From: Nageia nagi
Lineage: Eukaryota; Pinophyta
NCBI GenBank assembly: GCA_050084985.1
Contig: JBITNC010000002.1
Location: forward strand, 35,898,001-35,962,000
Length of the DNA: 64,000 bases
Direction: 5' to 3'
The notes beneath the pieces were generated by a model. It saw nothing but the letters and a program-made list of their open reading frames with translations. It was not told the DNA's origin and made no database searches. Positions 48,885-58,850 of this stretch are shown one piece after another. The translations under genes were made by a program, and so were the position numbers. Position 1 is the first letter of the stretch, and each line of letters starts with the position of its first letter.

Positions 48885-49551
48885 ATGTAATGTCCCCATT
48901 TTTCTATTTATTTTTTGGCATTTTAATCCCACTTAAAATGTTTTAATTTATCTATGTATAATAAGGGTGATGTGGACACCCTATTTGTGCTAGGAATATA
49001 ATATTTTAATGTTATAACTTAAGTGATTCACTTAAGTTATGGTGGGCCTAACTCAACATCAAAATAGAACTTGTGTATAAAGGTATTTTGGGCAAGTTAG
49101 GGTTACCTTATCATTTTATTATTACTATTTTATGTTGTGGGCTACTCCCCAACTGCACCATTGAGAAAGCTAGGAGATATGCCCTAGTTTCTTATGGCTT
49201 TTAGTTGTATTAGTTAGGTGATGTGCCCTAATATATGGTTGAAGAGGTGAATTCATTTTAGAATTCATATTGGTGCTCAAATATTTATTTGCTTTTAGTA
49301 TTAGTGATCAAGGAATTGTGATGCCATCTTGGGAGCTATTTTATGTAGTCCTTGAATTTTTAGGGATTCACAAATTTTTAGGGGGTTGTTTTAGGAAAAA
49401 TAAATTGCAAATATGGATATCCTTTTGGCTATTTAGACTGTTCCAAATTTTTAGAAAAATGTGGTGATGTTTTTATCAATTTTGCTATTTTTGGTAAGTT
49501 TTTGAGTTATATTCTTAAAATTTCTAAAATTGTAAATTTAGGGTCATTACA
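48885..49551 (+). repeat. 5' LTR of chromovirus copy 2 (667 bp)
   Basis: It runs TGTAATGTCCCC to GGGTCATTACA. It aligns closely with 54008-54675; shared blocks include GGTGGGCCTAACTCAACATC (one differs as GGGCCAAAGTCAACATC) and AGGTGAATTCATTT. Confidence 0.92.
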
Positions 49552-49552
49552 A

Positions 49553-49564
49553 TGGTATTAGATC
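49553..49564 (+). other. Primer binding site, tRNA-iMet type, two mismatches
   Basis: TGGTATTAGATC lies one base inside the 5' LTR, against the consensus TGGTATCAGAGC. Both changes are easily explained by later mutation. Confidence 0.8.
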
Positions 49565-50200
49565 CTATATCTTGCCACTCTATGGTTGGGTAAAGCATTT
49601 TTCAAGGATGCGTATCTTAGTTTTAGGGTTTTTTAGACTTAGGATTTTCAAAAAATTTGGGTTTTCAAAAAACAAATCATGGGTACTTTCAATTTTAGTG
49701 GTTTTAGTGGTTAAGATTTAAGATATAGGGTTTTGAAGTGTTGGGTGTTGCATATTTGTGTGGGTTGTTTTCATGTAGAAAGGGCATCCTTACAACACTA
49801 GGGGGGATAAGGGAAACCCTAGTTTTTAGAACATGAATGAGTTGGAGGGACAAGTAGGTGTTGAAGGCACTCAACCCATGAGTTTTTCTAAGAGATGTGA
49901 AGATGAAGCAGACAAAATTAGAGAGCAAAAATTTGACAACATGCTAGACCTATTAGGAGAATCGCTAATAATCTAGATTTGAGAACTCCATAATCTCAAA
50001 ACACCATGTAGTGTTAGAATCAATCCCTAGATCATGCACAAGGGGAATCTTTTGCTAGAGCACATTTTATGGAGCCAAGGAGTGAGAAATCATTCCCATA
50101 TAATAACTCACCCTTACCAAAGCCCTCCAAACCCTTATTTGTATAACCAAAAGAATTTGAACCATAAGATTTTAAGGGTGAAGTTCATGATTTGTTCCTC

Positions 50201-50968
50201 AAATACTAAGCCTAAGATGTAGATTTTAAAGAAGTCTCTTTTTAAAGCTACCTAAACATTTTTGGGAAGAAGAATAGAAAACACAAGCATGATGATAAGA
50301 GGAAGCTTCAACACAAGATCCAGGTTCCCATATTTAGTGGGAAGGGGATTTCATTGAGGGCATGCTTATTGAAATTGCAAACATACTTTTCCTTTTACCC
50401 TATGACTAAAGAGGATGTAGTAAAATTTGCTACCCTACAACTTCAAGATTCATCCTATAATTGGTGGCATCATGGTCACATCACACAATGCCATATTGGG
50501 GTTACTACCTTTGATGAATTAACTCAAAGGGTTTTGAATAGATTTGGAAAGGAATATGAGGAAGAATATTTTAGAGACTTGGAAAAATTAAGGCAAAGAT
50601 CCATAATTGAGGCTTATGTGGAGGAGTTTCAAAGTAATTTAGTGATGGTGCCAAATATTTTAGATAAGAGGATTACTTTCCTCTTCATTAAAGGACTTTT
50701 AGATCCCCTAAGAGGCTTGGTGAGGGCTTTTGAACCACTAAATTTGCAATTACCCATAAGGAGAGCACTAAATGAAGATTTGGTAGCAAATAAAAATCTA
50801 AAACTAGAAACCATTCCTAATTTCAATGTGATAACAGGGAATGGAGCACTCACTCCATGCAGCAGTCTAATTTGCAAAGTAAACATGAATTTTGGTAATT
50901 TTTTTATTGAAGATAATTTCTTTATTTTTCCTCTTGGAGAAGGACCAAATTTGGTGTTGGGAGTGTAA
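50201..50968 (+). pseudogene. Chromovirus copy 2 Gag fused in frame to the C-terminal half of protease by deletion
   Basis: The open frame 50354-50968 begins inside Gag: LKLQTYFSFYPM, SSYNWWHHGHITQ, ELTQRVLNRFGKEYEEEYF, and ITFLFIKGLLDPLRGLV. It then passes, near residue 155-165, directly into protease-like sequence: VITGNGALTPCSS, NFFIFPLGEGPNLVLGV. The Gag zinc knuckle and the protease active-site DTG/DSG block that belong between them are missing, yet the frame is kept. Similar frame content upstream from about 50201 suggests the Gag N-terminus lies there. A fused product would lack proteolytic activity. Confidence 0.82.
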
Positions 50969-51279
50969 TGGTTGTACTCTTTAGGTGATTACACTACAAA
51001 CCATCAAAATTTGCAACTCAAATTCAAGTCAAATGGCAAAGATATGGTGCTCTAAGGCATAAAGGAGCATGCTATCCAAACTATAACAACAAAGAGAATG
51101 GAGAGGGTTCTATAAAAAGAAGAGTTTTTATGGACAATAGACATATTCCTTATGGAAGGTAAAAAATATAGGGTTGAAATTGACTTTTATTTTCATTCTA
51201 GATTGCAAAAAGTCTTGAAAAGGCATATTTGAGTTTTTGATAATTTTGTAAGGGTCTTCCACCTAGTAGGGGCTTTGAA

Positions 51280-52540
51280 CATGCAATTGAATTAGAATAT
51301 GGAACCAAACCCATACATATTTAGCCTTATAGACACCCACAAATTTATAAGGATGAGATAGAATAAACCACAAAGGAGCTCTTAGATATGGGATTTATTC
51401 ATCCTAGTCGTAGTCCTTTTGCTTCTTCAGTTATTTTGGTAAAAAAAAAAGATGGGACTCTTAGGATGTGTATTGATTATAGAGCCCTGAATAAGAAGAC
51501 TATAAAATAAATACCCCATTCCTAAAGTTGATGAATTGATAGATAAACTACATGGGTGCTAAGTACTTATCCAAAATTGATTTAAGAAGTGGGTATCATC
51601 AAATTAGAATGCAAGAAAGTGATGTACACAAAACAACTTTTAGATGTCATTTTGGGCACTTTTAGTTCTTGGTTATGCCATTTGGGCTTATTAATGCACC
51701 AGTAACTTTTTAGCCTTCTATGAATAAACTTTTTAGAGATCAGTTGAGAAAATTTTTGCTTGTATTCTTTGATGACATTCTAATTTACAGCTCTAATATG
51801 GAGGATCATTTACAGCATTTGGATACAATTTTGTGTATTTTGGGACAATAGCAATTTTTTGCAAAACAATCCAAGTGTGAGTTTGGATTGAAGAAGATTC
51901 TCTATTAGAGATATGTAATCAGCCATGATGGAGTGCATGTGGATCAAGGAAAAATTTTTGTAATACAAAATTCGCCCACTCCCACTACTCTTACACAGCT
52001 AAGGGGGTTTCTTGGTTTGTGCAGCTACTATAGAAGGTTTATCAAGGGGTTTTTAGCCCTATTAGCCCCTGTCACTAAATTAATCAAGAAAGACATATTT
52101 ATTTGGGTTGAAGAAGCTCAACTTGCATTTGAAAATTTGAAGGAGGTTATGTGTTCTTATCCCTTACTTGCTATTTCTAATTTTTCCTTACCATTTCAAG
52201 TAGATTGTGATGCTTCAGTAGTAGGTGTTGGGGCTATCCTGATGCAAAAGAGAAGGCCAATTGCCTTTGAAACCAAAAAATTAAAGCCAAATAAGAAACT
52301 TTTTAGTGTGTATGAAAAAGAAATGCTTGCTATCATGCATGCTTTGGAAAAATTCAAACAATAGCTTGTTTGTGGTAGATTTGTGACCAAGACTGATCAT
52401 AATAGTTTGAAATTTTTTTTAGTATAGAAAGACTTAGGTGGAAGATAGTAGCAATGAGTGACCAAATTGCAAGCCTATGACTTTGACATTGAGTTTGTGA
52501 AAGGTAAAAATAATTTTGTTGCTGATGTATTATCTAAGCA
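51280..52540 (+). pseudogene. Chromovirus copy 2 reverse transcriptase and RNase H
   Basis: RT runs from about 51290: [25 protein letters not shown], then [23 protein letters not shown] follows near 51670-51695, and the catalytic box [11 protein letters not shown] lies near 51757-51789 with both aspartates intact. The thumb/connection at 51933-52100 reads LRGFLGLCSYYRRFIKGF. RNase H follows with QVDCDASVVGVGAILMQ, SVYEKEMLAIMHALEKF and FVKGKNNFVADVLSKHP (about 52494-52544). In-frame stops are mostly TAG. Frameshifts lie near 51510, 51550 and 51580. Confidence 0.9.
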
Positions 52541-53800
52541 TCCAAAGTTTTACTCTCTTTCACTAGTAGATGATGATTTTAGGACTGTACTAATGGCTAA
52601 ATATGCAAAGGATGAATTTACATCAAAAATGTTGATTGGTGAGATTTTTGATGATAGATACAACTTTAAAAGAGGATTGATTTTATACAAGGATAAATTT
52701 TTTAACCCAAAACTCCAAGCTAAAAGAGAAGATCATAGTACCCATGCATGACATTCCAATGGTTGGTCATCCTAGTTTCTTTAAGACCTATAAACAACTT
52801 CATGATAAATTTGTTTGCAAGGGACTAAAAAGATGACATTCTAAAACATGTGACAGAATGTGTATCTTGTCAAGAGAATAAGATAGACACCTCACCTCCT
52901 GCTAGTCTACTTCAACCTTTGCCAATCCCAAGCCAAAAATGGGAGGGTATCTCCATGTATTTCATCACATGACTACGTAAGGTGATGGGTAAGGATTGTA
53001 TCTATGTGGTTGTGGATAGTTTGACAAAATTTGCACACTTTTTTACCATTTCTACTACATGTACAACCATACATTTGGTTGATTTATTTTTTACAGAAGT
53101 TTTTAGATTGCATGTATTTCCTAAGACCATTGTAAGTGATAGGGAGAACAAGTTTATGAGTCATTTTTTGCAAGAATTATTTAGATTATGTGGTACTATT
53201 TTGACTCCTAGTACTTATTATCATCCTCAAACTTATGGAAAATTGAAATTGTAAACAAATGGATTGAAGGCTACCTTTGATACTATGTTATAGGGAAGTA
53301 AAATTCATGGGTGAAATGGTTGTATTTGGGGGATTTTTGCTACAATTCCACATATCACATGTCCATCAAGATGACTACTTTTCAAGCCTTGTATGGTTAT
53401 AACCCTAACATTACTAATTTGTTGTTGAATGATAGCAGGTTCAAAGTGCACATGATTTTGGGGAGGAGAATAAAAAAAGTTCATAAGCACTCAAAGATAA
53501 CATTTAGATTGCACAAAATCAGTAAAAGAAATATGTTGATCATTAGGGTATAGAGCATAGATTTGAAGTGGGAGACATGGTGTATGTGAGGCTTCATCCA
53601 TATAGATAGTCTACAATGAAAAAGAATGGTGCTAAAAAGTTGAAACCATAATTTTATGGGCCTTACAAGGTAGTAAAGAAGGTGGGTGAAGTTGCCTATG
53701 AGCTAGAAATTCCAAGCAGTAGCAAAATATGTAATGTTTTTCATGTTTCATGCCTCAAAAAGATACTTGGGAAACAAATAATACCCTCTTATGAGCTTCC
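52541..53800 (+). pseudogene. Chromovirus copy 2 integrase
   Basis: The zinc-binding part is near 52740-52880 (MVGHPSFFKTYKQL, then a frame giving CVSCQENK). The core is at 52982-53254: DCIYVVVDSLTKFAHF, TIVSDRENKFMSHF and TPSTYYHPQTYG. The DxxN (SDRENK) block keeps the Asp. Next, 53311-53553 has FCYNSTYHMSIKMTTFQALY. The C-terminal GPY/F region near 53655-53760 reads FYGPYKVVKKVGEVAYELEI then NVFHVSCLKK. Stops and shifts separate the pieces. Confidence 0.88.
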
Positions 53801-53996
53801 ACCCTTGGATGATGAAGGGAAGCTAGTGTTGGAACTTGAAATAGTGATGAAAACAATAGAAAGAAGGATACAAACTAAGACCATCTATGAGTACCTCATC
53901 AAGTGGAAAGACATGCCTTTTGAAGATGCTACATGGGAAGGAGAAAAAATTCTCTCTCATCTAGGCCTAAATTTCTTAGGAAAAAGCAATTTTTAA
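53800..53996 (+). pseudogene. Chromodomain at the integrase C-terminus, open to the natural stop
   Basis: Within the open frame 53682-53996 residues about 45-95 read LELEIVMKTIERRIQ, YEYLIKWKDMPFEDATWEGE and ILSHL. YLIKWK and DATWE are typical chromodomain blocks. The frame ends in a TAA stop just before the purine tract, the expected end of the chromovirus polyprotein. This is the best preserved domain of the element. Confidence 0.9.
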
Positions 53997-54006
53997 AGGG
54001 GGAGAT
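53995..54006 (+). other. Polypurine tract of chromovirus copy 2
   Basis: AAAGGGGGAGAT lies immediately before the 3' LTR start at 54008, as expected for plus-strand priming. Confidence 0.85.
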
Positions 54007-54007
54007 T

Positions 54008-54675
54008 TGTAATGTCCCCATTTTTCTATTTTATGTTTGGCATTGTAATCCCACTTAAAATGTTTTAATTTATTTATGTGTAATAAGGGTAATGGGCACC
54101 CCTTTTGTGTTAGGAATATAATGTTTTGATGTTATAACTTAAGTGATTCACTTGAGTTATGGTGGGCCAAAGTCAACATCAAAATAGAACTTGTATATCA
54201 AGGTATGTTTGGGCAAGTTAGGGTTACCTTATCATTTTTTTTATTACAATTTAATGTTATGGGTTGCTCCTTAACTCCATCATTGAGAAAGCTAGGATAT
54301 GTGCCCTAGTTTCTTATTATTTTTAGATGTATTAGCTAGGTGATGTACCCTAGTATATGGTTGAAGAGGTGAATTCATTTCAGAATTCATATTAGTGCTC
54401 AAATTTGTATTTTCTTTCAATATTGGTGATCAAGGAAGTGTGACACCCCATCTTGGGAGCTATTTTATGTAGTCCCCAAATTTTTAGGGATTCATAAATT
54501 TTTAGGGGGGGTGTTTCAAGAAAATAAATTGCATATTTGGATACCCTTTTGGCTATTTAGATTGTTAAAACTTTTAGAAAAATAAATAAAAATTTATGTG
54601 GTGGTGTTTCTATCAATTTTGCTATTTTTAGCAAGTTTTTAATTTATATTTTGAAATTTTTGAGTTATAAATGTA
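54008..54675 (+). repeat. 3' LTR of chromovirus copy 2, terminal segment missing
   Basis: It starts TGTAATGTCCCC and follows the 5' LTR to AATTTTTGAGTTATAAATG. The last 20-30 bp including CATTACA are absent. The neighbouring copia frame begins within a few bases. Confidence 0.88.
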
Positions 54676-55349
54676 CATTGATACACTTGCACACCAAGGT
54701 AGTAGTGCAAGAAACCAAGATTATCCATCTCATATTATACCTTAAGTTTGTTTATGCACTTATTTATGATTACTATATTATTCCCCATGCTCAAAAGATC
54801 ATCCACATAGATAAGAATTAAGACTAAGTTTTTTCCTTCATTGAGCACATAAAGATTTAAATTTGAGTAGTATTTGAAGAATCTAAGAGTCTCAAAAAAT
54901 CCTATAACCTTCTTGTTCCATGTTCTTCATGCTTGCTTAAGTCCATACAAAGAGTTATTTAGCTTGCACATATGGGACTCTTTTCCTTGCATGAAAAACC
55001 CTTTTGGTTGACTCATGTAGATTTCAACATCTAAGTCACCATTGAGAAATGCACTCTTTACATCTAGCTAAAGTACCTTCCAACCTTGAGCTACTGAAAG
55101 GGTAAGGATCAATCTAACTATAGCCATATTTTCTACTAGAGAAAAGGTTTATTCATAATTAATTCCATACTTTTGAGTGAAACCCTTAACCACCAACCTT
55201 GCCTTATATTTCTCAATTTCACCCTTTGAATTGTACTTGATGTTATAAATCCACTTGTTCCCAATTACATTCTTTGAGGATGAATCTATAACTAAGTACC
55301 AAGTTCTATTTCTCATAATTGCCTCATATTCCAACTTCATGGCATCCAT
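54676..55349 (-). pseudogene. Copia reverse transcriptase (RVT_2), 3'-truncated
   Basis: RT starts at 55149-55349 with MKLEYEAIMRNRTWYLV, IGNKWIYNIKYNSKGEIEKY and KARLVVKGFTQKYGINYE. After several stops the catalytic box NLVLILIYVDDLLSMGN is intact, with YVDD at 54798-54809. The frame goes on through INKCINKLKV and YEMDNLGFLHYYLGVQVYQ to about 54680. It ends there against chromovirus LTR sequence, about 60 codons after YVDD. Confidence 0.88.
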
Positions 55350-55437
55350 CTAACAAGCTTGCTTAGATGCTTCCTTAAAAATTGAAGGCTCATTATGATT
55401 TTAGCAAGGAGACACTTATTTAAAGTCATTATTTTAG

Positions 55438-56499
55438 TTATAACTTAAGTTGAAAATTTTTTTCTTGAGGTGACTTATCTGAAGAGATATCCAACCACTT
55501 AGGATTTTTTGAAGAGTCTTCAAAGACTTCACTTGAATAAGATCCACTAGGAACCTCATTGAACTCAACATCCCTTGAAATAATAATTGTTTTTGCTAAA
55601 GAAGAGTAGAGCCTATAACCTCTATATTGACTTTCATATCCCACAAAGATGCATTTTTCTAAATTATTATCCAACTTCTTCCTTTTCTCAGAAACTATGA
55701 AGGAAAATACTTCACATATAAAGACCCTTAGATATGATATATCAAGTATCTTTCCTATCTATGCCTTGTATGGAGCTTTCCCTTCAATTGCTTTTGTGGG
55801 ACACCTTTTTAAGGTGTATATTGTAGTGCTCACAACTTCACCCCATAATTACTTAGGAAGATTTTCCATCATGCATCTAGCCATATCCATTATGGTATTA
55901 TTCTTCCTTTCTGTAACACCATTCTATTGTGGGGTATAAGAGATAGTAAACTCTCTTTTGATCCCATTCTTTGCACAAAATTTGTTGAACTCATTTCTTA
56001 TATATTCACTTCCATTATTTGACCTTAGCATCTTGATCTTTATATTGGTTTTATTATAAACTAAGACCATGAACTCTTTGAACATATCAAAGGTTTGATC
56101 TTTATGCTCTAGTAGATACCCAAAAGTCATCCTATTAAATTTATTAATAAAAGTAAGGACATAACATGCTCTTCAAAGTGACTTAGTTTGAAAAGAATCT
56201 ATCAAATATGACTGTATCAATTGAAGAGGTTGAGATATCCTTATTTCCTTTTCCTTATCAAATTTTTGCCTTTTCATCTTCCCTAAGATGTAATTTTCAT
56301 AAAGGCCAATGGAGGATGATATGGAATGAAAACCTATCATAATATCTTGATCCTTCATGAGTTGAATACTTTTGTGATTTAGGTAGCCTAAACATTGATG
56401 CCAAAGGTTTCCTTTAGAACAAACATTTGAAGCTAGGCACAACTTAGTAGGCACTTGATCAACTATATAAAGATCATTCTCAACTAAACCTTTTATCAA
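55438..56499 (-). pseudogene. Copia pre-integrase and integrase, catalytic Asp lost
   Basis: The pre-integrase segment at 56173-56499 has NLWHQCLGYLNHKSIQLM, then YILGKMKRQKF, in which the first Cys of the usual C-x2-C pair is Tyr. The integrase core at 55924-56130 has FKEFMVLVYNKTNIKIKMLR and then SNNGSEY. Copia integrases have SDNGGEY; the Asp-to-Asn change removes the second catalytic acid. The tail at 55438-55674 contains KCIFVGYESQYRGYRLY and IISRDVEFNE, the expected link to RT. Confidence 0.87.
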
Positions 56500-56553
56500 A
56501 GTGGAAAACCATTTGGTTATACACCAAGAGTTTGAATTTAACTCAAAGGTATA

Positions 56554-57177
56554 TTATTTTATTGCAATTTGAATAACTAACAAAAGATTCATCCCTAACT
56601 TAGGCACAAAAGGCACATATTTAGTAACCTTCCCATGAATTAAGATGCTTCCAATCCCTTTAACTTCTAGCATAGAGTTACCTCCTATTACTACTGCATC
56701 CTTCCTATGCTTGTGAAAGTTTTCAAACATATTCCTTTCAAATATCATATGATTAGTGCAACTCAAATCCACTACCCAATCATTTGAAAAAGTATGAGAT
56801 GTGAAATAAAGACCACAAATATAAGCACTTTTCTTACTCTTATTTCCTTTAAATTTATTCACATTATGTTTTCCTTTACCATTTTCCTCCCTTTTTTTCT
56901 TGAAGCAATATTTCTCTTTGTGACCATAGATGCCACAAAAGTTACAATTTCCATCAAACATTTCCTTAGGCACATGAGGTTTGTTTGACTTGCCTTTATG
57001 ATCATGATGATAGTTTTCATTCTTCTTTGCATTTATCCTAAGATGAGTATGAGGGTTCTTCTTATAATTTTTGAACTTCTTCTTGAAGTGAGTCATATTC
57101 ATTACACCTAAAGCAACATTTTTCTTCTTTGGAGAAGAAATCAACACCTTCTTGTTGATGGTCTCTTCATGCGTCAA
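56554..57177 (-). pseudogene. Copia Gag zinc knuckle and protease segment (207-codon open frame)
   Basis: A basic stretch is followed by the CCHC knuckle CNFCGIYGHKEKYC at residues 78-91 (about 56905-56946). Protease follows at residues 135-145 as WVVDLSCTNHM. Copia proteases have D-S-G-C here; in this copy the Ser-Gly is Leu-Ser, so the active site is damaged although the Asp remains. The rest, VTKYVPFVPKLGMNLL, is the end of the protease domain. This is the longest undisturbed frame in the window after the chromovirus Gag. Confidence 0.88.
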
Positions 57178-57184
57178 GAGGAGT

Positions 57185-57722
57185 CTAGAAATATTCTCTA
57201 AAGAGAAGACTCCTTCATATTATCAAGTTTAGTCTCAATAATAGTCATGAAGTGAATAAAATTAGTTAAAATCCTTTGTAATATGATGAATACCATGAAT
57301 TCATCATTGATCCAATTACACCCACAACTCACAAGTTGAGTTCTAAGATTAATAATATTCTTTAAGTAGATTATCATACCTTAGTCCTCCTATTGATGAT
57401 ATTGCAAAAGCTTTTAAAGGATGGTGAACCTCTTAGAAAACTTATACCCAAGGTATATCTTCTTAAACCTATCCCAAGCTTCTTTGGTGGAGGTTGAAAT
57501 CATGAGGAGAAATTCATCTGAAACTATCTTAAATATCATAGAAGTTGCCAACTCATTTTTGTTGTTATATACCTTCAGTGCTTTAGGTTCTATTGGGGTA
57601 ACTTAATTCTCACTCATTTTTTTCCAAAAATTGCATGCTTGAAGCTCCAATTTCATCCTTAGTTCCAAAATACCATATTTAGAACCATCAAGGATCTGCT
57701 TAGGTGCAATGGAATCTCCCAT
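57185..57722 (-). pseudogene. Copia Gag N-terminal and core region (UBN2-type)
   Basis: The start reads MGDSIAPKQILDGSKYGILE, followed by LRMKLELQACNFWKKMSEN, a TAA stop, and IEPKALKVYNNKNELA. DEFLLMISTSTKEAWDRFKK and YLGYKFSKRF then follow. This is the usual LDGxNYxxWxxRM opening of copia Gag and the AKEAWDxLxxxY core. The ATG at 57720-57722 was chosen because the LDG motif follows at once. Several stops (for example near 57603) and a shift near 57190 break it. Confidence 0.82.
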
Positions 57723-58480
57723 TTCTACAAAAGAAATGTTAATTAATTAAGGCACAAGAAGCATAAACATAATTATAATTGCAAGTAGAAAATAATTAAA
57801 CCATGTAACTAACAAACATTTAACTAATCATAAAGCATCTAACTATCATAACAATTGCAACTAACCAATAAATATAAACTAATCATGTTTAATATTATTG
57901 CAATTGAAAGAAACTTATACAAATTTATATAAATTAATCCAAACAAATTCATAAATTGAATATTAGTAGCTTTGTTTGGGTTAGTAATTTATAGTTAGTA
58001 AGTTGTAAGTTAGTGTTAGTAAATTGTGAGTCATGTTGGTGCACTTTGTTTAACACTAAGTAAATTTAATATTAATAATCCCTAATCTACAATTGGAGTT
58101 AGCATTTGAGGCTAGTGTTTGAAGTTAGTATTTGAAGTTAGTGCACATTTTATCATTGACTTAACTTAGTTTGAGAATTTGTTGATTTTTTAACCGCAAA
58201 AAAGAAAAAAGAAAAATGGAAAACCACACAACAAGGGGTTAGTAGTTTTTTTAGACTTTTTTTGGTTGGTTACATAACAAGGCTCTATGAGCTTTATAAC
58301 TTGCTCAATGTTAACACAAGTCTTAACAACTAACATAAAAGCAAGGTCAATTATCACCAACTTGCTTAGGGAAGACTTATTTAAAGAGGAAGAGTCATTT
58401 CCTCAGTCATAAAAGCATTAAATTCCACTATATAGCGAGTTTGAAAGTGGAGTATGCGGGCTATGATTTCATTCCTTTAT
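57723..58480. other. No gene recognised; GTTAGTAAGTTGTAAGTTAG-type reiterations near 57960-58140
   Basis: AT-rich flank of the copia body. Short reiterated TTAGTRTTWGARGTTAGT motifs occupy 57970-58150. No LTR ends or primer site are visible. Confidence 0.5.
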
Positions 58481-58520
58481 CTCGTAAGGTTTGACCATTT
58501 TAGTGTATTATCTTCATATT

Positions 58521-58850
58521 CTCTCTTTCTTTCTTTCTTCCAAAGCTTGTTCTTTTTCTTCTCGATTGTCTCCATTCTTGCAATAGGACTCCTTACTTTC
58601 CTATGCTTAGAAGACACCATGAAAAGACTATTTCCATTTTCAAAAAAAGACATTAGATCAAAGAGTAACATATTTGCATAGCAAAGAAAAGAAAAAAAAT
58701 TCCTCCTTTCCCCCTTTTTCAAAAAAAATATACTTAACAATCCCCCCCTTTGTTGAAAAAAAGTAAAAGAATAATTTCCTTAAAAAATTTGATGGAAAAG
58801 AAAGAAAGAAAGAAAAAAAAAATGATATATATATATATATAACTTTCACA
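58521..58850. repeat. Simple repeats: (CTTT)n, (GAAA)n and (TA)n
   Basis: CTTTCTTTCTTTCTTC lies near 58525-58542, AAAGAAAGAAAGAAAG near 58796-58812, and a TA run at about 58824-58842. Opposed open frames at 58454-58681 and 58477-58740 are products of this low complexity and are not counted as genes. Confidence 0.8.

Larger units (their letters stand above)
48885..54675 (+). mobile_element. Chromovirus (Ty3/gypsy) copy 2, inserted in the PMD gene; 3' LTR end lost
   Basis: The 5' LTR begins TGTAATGTCCCC at 48885 and ends CATTACA at 49551, with complementary termini. The 3' LTR begins identically at 54008. A tRNA-iMet-like primer site, purine tract, Gag, partial protease, RT, RNase H, integrase and a C-terminal chromodomain are present in order. 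It is less decayed than copy 1. The 3' LTR lacks the terminal GGGTCATTACA and runs straight into copia sequence near 54675. No copy of the left flank (TCCTA) is found at the right end, so the right border is a rearrangement, not a clean insertion end. Confidence 0.92.
54672..57722 (-). mobile_element. Ty1/copia retrotransposon body, truncated inside RT
   Basis: The minus strand carries gag (start codon at 57722), CCHC knuckle, protease, pre-integrase, integrase and the first two-thirds of RT in the Ty1/copia order (integrase before RT). Coding sequence stops at the junction with the chromovirus 3' LTR near 54675, where RT is cut. RNase H and the 3' LTR are absent. Right of 57722 no tRNA-iMet primer site was found nearby, so the 5' LTR is either lost or far away. 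Confidence 0.88.

Noticed and set aside
50629-50886. Minus-strand 85-codon ORF
   Set aside because: Antisense shadow of the chromovirus Gag frame.
58454-58849. Overlapping ORFs on both strands
   Set aside because: Products of (CTTT)n/(GAAA)n/(TA)n simple repeats and A runs.
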